Assembly (NCBI GenBank): GCA_905201915.1
Contig: CAJKQE010000005.1
Coordinates: 11,088-75,087, forward strand
Length of the DNA: 64,000 nt
Source: an uncultured Lachnospiraceae bacterium
Lineage (GTDB): Bacteria > Bacillota > Clostridia > Lachnospirales > Lachnospiraceae
Direction: 5' to 3'
The notes beneath the pieces were generated by a model. That model saw only the letters and a list, made by a program, of their open reading frames with translations. It did no database searches and was not told the DNA's origin. The position numbers were made by a program, and so were the translations under genes. Shown here piece by piece: positions 58,682 to 64,000 of the stretch. The first letter of the stretch is position 1. The number at the start of each line of letters is the position of its first letter.

Positions 58682-59572
58682 ATGCGGTTTGTAATTGTGA
58701 CAGGAATGTCAGGCGCCGGAAAAAGTACAGCGCTTAAAATGCTGGAAGATATGGAGTATTTTTGCGTGGATAATCTTCCGGTTATGTTAATTGAAAAATT
58801 TGTACAGCTTTTAAGAGATGGCGGATCAGGAGAAATCGAGAAAGTTGCAGTAGGTGTAGATATTCGTAACGGAAAGGCATTAGATGAGTTGGAAACGGTT
58901 CTTGAAAATATTAATTTTTCAGGAGTGGGAATTGAAATTCTGTTTTTAGATGCAGAGAATGATGTTTTAGTAAGACGTTATAAAGAGAGCAGACGAAACC
59001 ATCCTTTGGCAGTAGGCAGCAGAGTCGATGACGGAATTCGCAAAGAAAGAGACAGACTGTGCTTTTTAAAAGAATATGCAGATTATATTATAGATACCAG
59101 CAAGTTGTTGACCAGAGAACTGAAGGCAGAATTGGAAAAAATTTTTGTTGAAAACGGAAGCTTTAAAAACCTGATGGTTACCGTATTGTCCTTTGGATTT
59201 AAGTACGGTATTCCGCAGGATGCAGATTTAGTATTTGACGTGAGGTTTTTGCCAAACCCTTATTATATTGAGGAGCTGCGTCCTTTAAGCGGAAATAACG
59301 CTCCTGTCAGCGATTATGTTATGAGCTTTGATTTGGCGCATGAATTTTCTGATAAGCTGGAAGATTTAATCCGTTTTTTAATCCCCAATTATATTACAGA
59401 GGGAAAAACACAGTTGGTGATTGCCGTGGGATGTACCGGCGGAAAACACCGTTCTGTAACTCTTGCAAATGAGCTTTACCGAAGATTAGGCGAAAATGAA
59501 GAATACGGAATTCGTGTGGAACATAGAGATATAGAAAAGGATGGGAAAAAATGTCTTTCTCCGGAAGCGTAA
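58682..59572 (+). CDS. rapZ: RNase adapter/nucleotide-binding protein RapZ (YvcJ)
   Basis: A 296-residue protein with the P-loop GMSGAGKST (8-16), Walker B VDNLPVMLIE region, RRNHPL, and the C-terminal metabolite-binding domain GCTGGKHRSVTLANEL. In Gram-negatives RapZ controls GlcN6P synthase through RNase E; in Firmicutes (YvcJ) it binds nucleotides and affects competence and division. The usual yvcK/glmR gene between rapZ and whiA is absent here. whiA begins 22 bp before its stop. Confidence 0.93.
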   Translation: MRFVIVTGMSGAGKSTALKMLEDMEYFCVDNLPVMLIEKFVQLLRDGGSGEIEKVAVGVDIRNGKALDELETVLENINFSGVGIEILFLDAENDVLVRRYKESRRNHPLAVGSRVDDGIRKERDRLCFLKEYADYIIDTSKLLTRELKAELEKIFVENGSFKNLMVTVLSFGFKYGIPQDADLVFDVRFLPNPYYIEELRPLSGNNAPVSDYVMSFDLAHEFSDKLEDLIRFLIPNYITEGKTQLVIAVGCTGGKHRSVTLANELYRRLGENEEYGIRVEHRDIEKDGKKCLSPEA

Positions 59573-60510
59573 AGGAGGAATTGCTTCGTTATGAGGACAG
59601 CGCAAGGCACTGCTGTATTGCAGAATTGGCAGCCATGATTGCTTTTCATGGGGAAATTATGCCCGTGCCACAAGGGGGCTTGGCCCTTTCTATATCTTCG
59701 GAAAATGAAAGTATTCTCAGAAAGGTCTTTACATTACTGGAAAAAACGTTTACAATGGAACTTAAAGTTTCTACTGATAGACAGATAGTCAGGAAAAACA
59801 ACCGATTTGCCATTGATATAGATGATACAGAATTGACTGTTAAAATATTGCAGGCAGTAAAACTACTTAGTGCAGATAGAAGACCTGTGACAACCGATGC
59901 TTTGGTCAATCCTATTATCATTCAAAGGAGCTGCTGTAAACGTGCATTTTTAAGAGGTGCATTTTTATGTGCCGGCTCCATTAGCGACCCTGAAAAGTTT
60001 TATCATTTTGAGGTGGTTTGTACAACACCGGAAAAGGCACAACAAATGCAGGAGCTTATACAGTCATTTGGAATTGATGCTAAAATTGTAAAGCGCAAAA
60101 AGTATGAAGTTGTTTATGTGAAGGAAGGAGCACAAATCGTAGAACTTTTAGGCCTTATGGGAGCAGGTGTATCTCTGATGAATTTGGAAAATGTCCGGAT
60201 ATTAAAAGGGATGCGAAATACTGTAAATAGAAAAGTGAACTGTGAAACAGCAAATATTAATAAGACTGTAAATGCAGCAGTGAAGCAAGTGGACGATATT
60301 ATATATATCCGTGATACGGTAGGACTTCACAGACTGCCTGAAAATCTGGAGGAAACAGCCTTATTAAGATTAGAATATCCGCAGGCATCATTAAAGGAAT
60401 TAGGCGGTTTATTGTCTGCTCCGGTAGGTAAGTCAGGTATTAACCACAGATTAAGGAAGATTTGCAGCATAGCAGAACAACTCAGAGGATTCAAGGAGGA
60501 ACAGGTATGA
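59551..60510 (+). CDS. whiA: DNA-binding protein WhiA
   Basis: A 319-residue protein with an N-terminal LAGLIDADG-like fold (MSFSGSVKEELLR start, CCKRAFLRGAFLCAGSISDPEKFYHFE core) and a C-terminal helix-turn-helix (LKELGGLLSAPVGKSGINHRLRKI). It influences cell division and, in Streptomyces, sporulation. Its start lies within rapZ and its end overlaps crh by 4 bp, so the three are translationally coupled. Confidence 0.95.
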   Translation: MSFSGSVKEELLRYEDSARHCCIAELAAMIAFHGEIMPVPQGGLALSISSENESILRKVFTLLEKTFTMELKVSTDRQIVRKNNRFAIDIDDTELTVKILQAVKLLSADRRPVTTDALVNPIIIQRSCCKRAFLRGAFLCAGSISDPEKFYHFEVVCTTPEKAQQMQELIQSFGIDAKIVKRKKYEVVYVKEGAQIVELLGLMGAGVSLMNLENVRILKGMRNTVNRKVNCETANINKTVNAAVKQVDDIIYIRDTVGLHRLPENLEETALLRLEYPQASLKELGGLLSAPVGKSGINHRLRKICSIAEQLRGFKEEQV

Positions 60511-60770
60511 TTAGGAAACCAATTACCATCGGGATTTCAAACGGTCTTGAAGCAAGACCAATCGCAATGCTCGTACAGGTGGCAAGTCAGTATGCCAGCA
60601 GCATTTATTTAGAGAGCGAAGCAAGAAAAGTAAATGCAAAAAGTATTATGGGTATGATGAGTTTGGGATTAGACGCTGGTGAGAGTGTAACAGTTTCTGT
60701 TGATGGCGTAGACGAAGAAGAAGCCATGAAGAGTATTGAAGAATACTTGAGCAAAAAAGCAGAAGTATAA
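60507..60770 (+). CDS. crh: Crh-like HPr paralogue (no phosphorelay histidine)
   Basis: An 87-residue HPr-fold protein. The position of HPr His15 is Glu15 (NGLEARP), so it cannot take phosphate from enzyme I. The HPr-kinase site S46 is kept in AKSIMGMMSLG. This is the pattern of Crh, a catabolite-repression co-regulator of CcpA, and the whiA-crh order is as in Bacillus subtilis, where residue 15 is Gln. AAGGAGGA precedes ATG 60507. A PTS role is excluded by the missing histidine; the CcpA role is inference. Confidence 0.85.
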   Translation: MIRKPITIGISNGLEARPIAMLVQVASQYASSIYLESEARKVNAKSIMGMMSLGLDAGESVTVSVDGVDEEEAMKSIEEYLSKKAEV

Positions 60771-60801
60771 GCTTTGCATACCGAAAATGAAGAAGAAAAT
60801 G

Positions 60802-60834
60802 AAAGAAGATGTGGCATGAAGCTGCATCTTCTTT
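60802..60834 (+). terminator. Intrinsic terminator after crh
   Basis: AAAGAAGATG (60802-60811) pairs with CATCTTCTTT (60825-60834), with TGGC/GCTG continuing inside. T-rich sequence follows. Confidence 0.8.
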
Positions 60835-60923
60835 TCATTTTATGGAAAATACTTGTTATCTTGCAATCAGGAGAAAGATGTAGTAAAATCGAGGAAGATG
60901 AAAGAACAGGAGGTTTTTTAGAC

Positions 60924-62297
60924 ATGAAGACAGAAAATGCGTGGAAAAAGTACACAGATACAACAGAGGTATTTCAGTTTAACGAAAAGTATAAAGCTTT
61001 TATCAGCAACTGCAAGACAGAACGTGAATGTATTTCCGAGATGATTTCTCAGGCCAAGGCGGCAGGTTACCGTAACCTTGATGATGTAATTGCGAATAAG
61101 GAAACACTGCAGGCAGGTGATAAAGTGTATGCCAACAATATGGATAAAACATTGGCAATGTACATTATCGGTGAAGAACCAATGGAAAAAGGAATGAGAA
61201 TTTTAGGTGCTCATGTGGACTCCCCTCGTATTGATTTAAAACAAAATCCATTGTACGAAGATCAGGAGCTGGCTCTGTTGGATACACATTACTATGGCGG
61301 AGTAAAGAAATATCAGTGGGTGACAATTCCATTGGCATTACATGGTGTTGTTGCAAAGAAGGATGGACAGGTAGTTCAGGTTGTTATTGGTGAAGACGAA
61401 ACAGATCCGGTTTTTGGTATTTCTGATTTATTAATTCATCTTTCTGCAAAACAGCTTCAGAAAACAGCGGCAGAAGTAATTGAAGGAGAAAACCTCAATG
61501 TGCTGGTAGGAAGTATTCCTCTTTCTGATGAGGAAGAAGAACCTGTAAAAGCACAAATTCTTCACATTTTAAAAGAAAAATACGATATGGAAGAAGAAGA
61601 CTTCCTTTCTGCAGAATTTGAAGTTGTTCCTGCAGGAAAAGCCAGAGATTATGGATTTGACAGAAGTATGATTATGGGATACGGACATGATGACAGAGTT
61701 TGTGCATATCCATCTTTTGAAGCAATGTTGGCACAGGATAAAGTGAAATACACAGCAGTATGCCTTTTAGTAGATAAAGAAGAAATTGGAAGCGTAGGAG
61801 CAACGGGTATGCAGTCACGTTTCTTTGAAAATGCTACGGCAGAAGTGATGTATGCAGCAAATCAGTATAGCGAACTGCTTTTACGCAGAGCATTGAAAAA
61901 TTCTATGATGCTGTCTTCTGATGTGAGTGCTGGATTTGATCCAAACTTCCCAGAAGTAATGGAAAAGAAAAACAGTGCATATTTAGGTCATGGAATTACT
62001 TTTAACAAATATACAGGTTCCAGAGGTAAGAGTGGTTCTAATGATGCAAATCCGGAATACATAGCAAAACTGCGTAAAGTTATGGATGACAATCATGTAG
62101 CGTTCCAGACAGCTGAGCTTGGAAAGGTTGACCAGGGTGGCGGTGGAACAATCGCATACATTCTGGCAAACTATAATATGGAAGTAATTGATTGTGGAGT
62201 ACCGGTATTAAATATGCATGCACCATGGGAAATCGCAAGTAAAGTGGATATTTATGAGGCGTACAGAGGTTATTGTGCATTCCTGAAAGATATGTAA
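60924..62297 (+). CDS. M18-family aminopeptidase (ApeA type)
   Basis: A 457-residue metallopeptidase: GAHVDSPRIDLKQNPLYE (zinc His and Asp), YGGVKKYQW, GYGHDDRVCAYPS, VDKEEIGSVGATG and a C-terminal LNMHAPWE. It is longer and more divergent than the M18 enzyme at 2286-3554 and matches the ApeA subgroup (~450-460 residues). It trims N-terminal residues from cytosolic peptides. ATG 60924 follows AGGAGG; the longer frame from 60774 would run through the crh terminator. Confidence 0.92.
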   Translation: MKTENAWKKYTDTTEVFQFNEKYKAFISNCKTERECISEMISQAKAAGYRNLDDVIANKETLQAGDKVYANNMDKTLAMYIIGEEPMEKGMRILGAHVDSPRIDLKQNPLYEDQELALLDTHYYGGVKKYQWVTIPLALHGVVAKKDGQVVQVVIGEDETDPVFGISDLLIHLSAKQLQKTAAEVIEGENLNVLVGSIPLSDEEEEPVKAQILHILKEKYDMEEEDFLSAEFEVVPAGKARDYGFDRSMIMGYGHDDRVCAYPSFEAMLAQDKVKYTAVCLLVDKEEIGSVGATGMQSRFFENATAEVMYAANQYSELLLRRALKNSMMLSSDVSAGFDPNFPEVMEKKNSAYLGHGITFNKYTGSRGKSGSNDANPEYIAKLRKVMDDNHVAFQTAELGKVDQGGGGTIAYILANYNMEVIDCGVPVLNMHAPWEIASKVDIYEAYRGYCAFLKDM

Positions 62298-62308
62298 ATA
62301 GAAATTGA

Positions 62309-62377
62309 CTCTATACATCTTCGCTGAAAGATGTTAATATAAAGTATATTATGAAACTATGCGGCGAAGCTGTAGAG
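62309..62377 (+). promoter_or_regulatory. Structured leader upstream of the signal-peptidase-like gene
   Basis: ACTCTATACATCTTCGC (62309-62325) is largely complementary to GCGAAGCTGTAGAGT (62363-62377). A competing small hairpin ACATCTT/AAGATGT (62316-62334) uses the same left arm. It ends one base before the ribosome site AAGGAG (62379-62384). It could be the aminopeptidase's weak terminator or a control element; I cannot decide. Confidence 0.3.
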
Positions 62378-62391
62378 TAAGGAGTATGCAA

Positions 62392-63735
62392 ATGTCAAAA
62401 GTATTGAAATTTATTGTGAACCTGGTGGTTCTCCTGTCCATAGTTGTGGCGGCAGCACTTTTAGTGCCTCCTTTGTTGGGCGTGGACACTGTTATAAATG
62501 ATAACTCGAATATAGAAACCAATCTTCCTGTGGGAGCTGTTGCCTATGGTAAACAGGTGGATACAGAGGGATTGAAGAAAGAGGATAAAATTATTTATAT
62601 TGAAGGTTCTGCTCAGTATGTATATGAAATTCAGGATATGGACACAACAGCAGGTGCTTATAAAGTAAAAGATGTATATAACAAAAATAGTGATGTTGAA
62701 AGTATTACATTACAGGATAAAGTATCAAAAGCAGTCGTAACAATTCCTTTTATTGGATATGTAGCCATTGCTTTACAGAGTAAAACGGGATTAATGGTTG
62801 TAGGAGCTGTGATTGTTCTTCTGATTATTTTATTTATTCTTTCTGAAGTTCTTCGCAGAGGTGATGATGAAGAAGAAGAGGAAGACGATGAAGACGACGA
62901 GGAAGAAGATGATGATGAGGAGGAAGAACCGGGATACTGGGAACGCCGCCGTTTGAAAAAAGAAGAAAAACGTCGTCAAAAAGAAGCTGAGTATGAAGAA
63001 GATGATGATGACGAAGAAGAAGAGGAAGAATTAAGTGCCAAAGAACGCCGCCGTTTGAAAAAAGAAGAAAAACGAAGACGTAAATTGGAGAAAAAGGGAC
63101 TTTTAGAAGAAGATGATGAAAAAGAGGAACAGGAAGAAACAGAGGAGCTTTTTGTTCCGGAAGATACATCTTCAGAAGCGGTATCTTCTGAGTCGCCACA
63201 GGAGCTCCAGGGATTTGATGAAGCGATGAAAGATGCAATGTCTTCTATTGCTTCAGGAATTGCACAGGTGAGTGAGCCTGAGAATGTTCCTGATGCAACG
63301 GTAATTATGCCGGATGCAGAAGAAATAGAAAAAGCGGTACAAGAGACAGAAGAAACATCAATGATGGTGGAAGCGCTTGAAGAACAAGAAGTTGCAGAAG
63401 AAGTTGAGACTGAAACAGAAGAAGCTTTGGAAACGAATGAAGAGCAGATAAATGAAGAACAAATAAACGAAGAAATTTTGAAAGCTGACGAAGAACCGAT
63501 AAGTGAAGAAGCTGAAAATGATGTACCGGAAGATATTACAGAAGATATTATAATAGAAGAAACACAAACAGAAGTGTTTGCAGAAGAAGAAAATCCTGTA
63601 AATGTAAATGCTGTTCCGAAGACACCTAGTATAGACGAATTATTGGCGAAGGCAGCAGAAGCCGGTGAACAGCCGGAAGTGAAAAAGGATGAAGAAAACG
63701 AAGTTACACTTCTTGATTATTCAGATTTATTATAA
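62392..63735 (+). CDS. Catalytically dead signal-peptidase (S26/SipW-like) membrane protein with long acidic tail
   Basis: A 447-residue protein. Helix 1 (~5-27) is followed by a ~90-residue domain with the layout of SipW-type signal peptidases: VGAVAYGKQVDTEGLKKEDKI, then TIPFIGYVAIALQSKTGL before helix 2 (~135-156). At the catalytic SGSMEP position it has N38-S-N40-I-E-T, so the nucleophilic Ser is Asn40. Residues ~160-447 are an extremely Glu/Asp-rich cytoplasmic tail with two copies of an RRRLKKEEKRR-type basic block and many short acidic repeats. It probably acts as a scaffold, not a protease. ATG 62392 follows AAGGAG. Confidence 0.7.
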   Translation: MSKVLKFIVNLVVLLSIVVAAALLVPPLLGVDTVINDNSNIETNLPVGAVAYGKQVDTEGLKKEDKIIYIEGSAQYVYEIQDMDTTAGAYKVKDVYNKNSDVESITLQDKVSKAVVTIPFIGYVAIALQSKTGLMVVGAVIVLLIILFILSEVLRRGDDEEEEEDDEDDEEEDDDEEEEPGYWERRRLKKEEKRRQKEAEYEEDDDDEEEEEELSAKERRRLKKEEKRRRKLEKKGLLEEDDEKEEQEETEELFVPEDTSSEAVSSESPQELQGFDEAMKDAMSSIASGIAQVSEPENVPDATVIMPDAEEIEKAVQETEETSMMVEALEEQEVAEEVETETEEALETNEEQINEEQINEEILKADEEPISEEAENDVPEDITEDIIIEETQTEVFAEEENPVNVNAVPKTPSIDELLAKAAEAGEQPEVKKDEENEVTLLDYSDLL

Positions 63736-63741
63736 TGGGAA

Positions 63742-63779
63742 GGAGCGTTGTACCTATTAGCGGTATAACGCTCCTTTTT
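63742..63779 (+). terminator. Intrinsic terminator after the signal-peptidase-like gene
   Basis: GGAGCGTTGTACC (63742-63754) pairs with GGTATAACGCTCC (63762-63774, one G-U), followed by TTTTT. Confidence 0.9.
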
Positions 63780-63852
63780 GCTGTTTGAATTTTAAATAAA
63801 ATGATGTACTGAAAAAAATACAAATAAAATACAAAAATAATTGAAAAAAGAC

Positions 63853-63881
63853 TTGCAATATGGAAAAACTTCCAGTATACT
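63853..63881 (+). promoter_or_regulatory. Sigma-A promoter near the right edge
   Basis: TTGCAA (63853-63858), 17 bp, TATACT (63876-63881). It should start a transcript near 63888 that runs out of the window. Confidence 0.75.
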
Positions 63882-63887
63882 TACTTT

Positions 63888-64000
63888 TGCTGTGACATGA
63901 TAGCTATGAAGTGTGAGGTTGCTGGCATGAAGCCAGGTTTTCCGCGGAGCGAATGTCAAGTTAGGAAACTGACGACAAGTCACTGTATTACATCTAAAGA
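63888..64000 (+). ncRNA. 5' part of a structured leader RNA, possibly the S10/ribosomal-protein operon leader
   Basis: The transcript start region shows GTGACATGA..., GAGGTTGCTGGC paired with GAAGCCAGG, then TTTTCCGCGGAGCGAATGTCA, and ends before any ORF. From memory, this wording (GAGCGAATGTCAAGTTAGG, TCACTGTATTACATCTAAAG) occurs upstream of rpsJ in Clostridia. I cannot confirm it because the downstream gene is outside the window. Confidence 0.35.

Overview
The window looks like chromosomal DNA of a low-GC, endospore-forming Firmicute, most likely a gut Lachnospiraceae (Blautia/Ruminococcus-like; genus not certain). The reasons are AT-rich codon use, strong AGGAGG ribosome sites, the spoIIA-sigF and spoVA loci, an alpha/beta SASP, AddAB recombination, M-box, T-box and cobalamin RNA leaders, and Lachnospiraceae-type small genes (DUF4250, PadR-DUF1700-DUF4097-PspC). 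I see no prophage, complete insertion sequence, CRISPR array, tRNA or rRNA. The window is core chromosome with scattered accessory and regulatory features.

Layout. 1-5.8 kb: 3' end of a molybdenum hydroxylase, an APC permease, an M18 aminopeptidase, a PsiE-like membrane protein and a secreted NlpC/P60 wall hydrolase. 5.8-10.6 kb: a two-component/ABC module of the peptide-antibiotic type, then an MFS efflux gene behind a leader peptide and mutually exclusive hairpins. 10.6-14.5 kb: a NifX-FKBP fusion, clpB and DUF4250. 14.5-20.3 kb: M-box Mg2+ riboswitch, a CBS-less MgtE-like transporter, and a BceRS-BceAB-type module with a matching operator. 20.3-26.9 kb: orphan HicB and a nuclease remnant, methyltransferase-hslO-nadE, an FMN-bind-like membrane protein, an EamA transporter and a HAD phosphatase. 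27-34 kb: addB-addA. 34-37.3 kb: divergent AraC regulator and GH36 alpha-galactosidase. 37.4-39.9 kb: PadR-DUF1700-DUF4097-PspC envelope operon and a SASP gene. 39.8-42.2 kb: a cobalamin riboswitch with no B12 gene behind it, then an ABC exporter. 42.2-48.8 kb: a membrane-anchored EEP hydrolase, T-box-valS and an LTA-synthase-like enzyme. 48.9-56.9 kb: folC, a zinc-ribbon/TPR protein, spoIIAA-spoIIAB-sigF and spoVAA-AE. 57-64 kb: tcdA, murB, rapZ, whiA, crh, a second M18 aminopeptidase, a catalytically dead signal-peptidase-like protein and a final leader RNA.

The most interesting material is regulatory. (1) A 27-codon leader peptide and three competing RNA arms sit before the MFS efflux gene; the terminator's 3' arm is also the gene's ribosome site. 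(2) Three forespore (sigma-F/G) promoters were found. At the SASP gene and spoVAA the promoter lies in or beside the 5' arm of a hairpin whose 3' arm is the ribosome site, so read-through RNA would be silenced while forespore RNA would not. (3) A dispersed 85-150 bp hairpin repeat occurs three times, plus a diverged fourth copy. One copy splits spoVA, and the downstream half has its own forespore promoter. (4) The cobalamin riboswitch precedes about 200 nt of ORF-free sequence closed by a second terminator. (5) A Mg2+ riboswitch may drive a CBS-less transporter together with a peptide-antibiotic sensor.

All calls come from reading the sequence and remembered family signatures; no database search was run.
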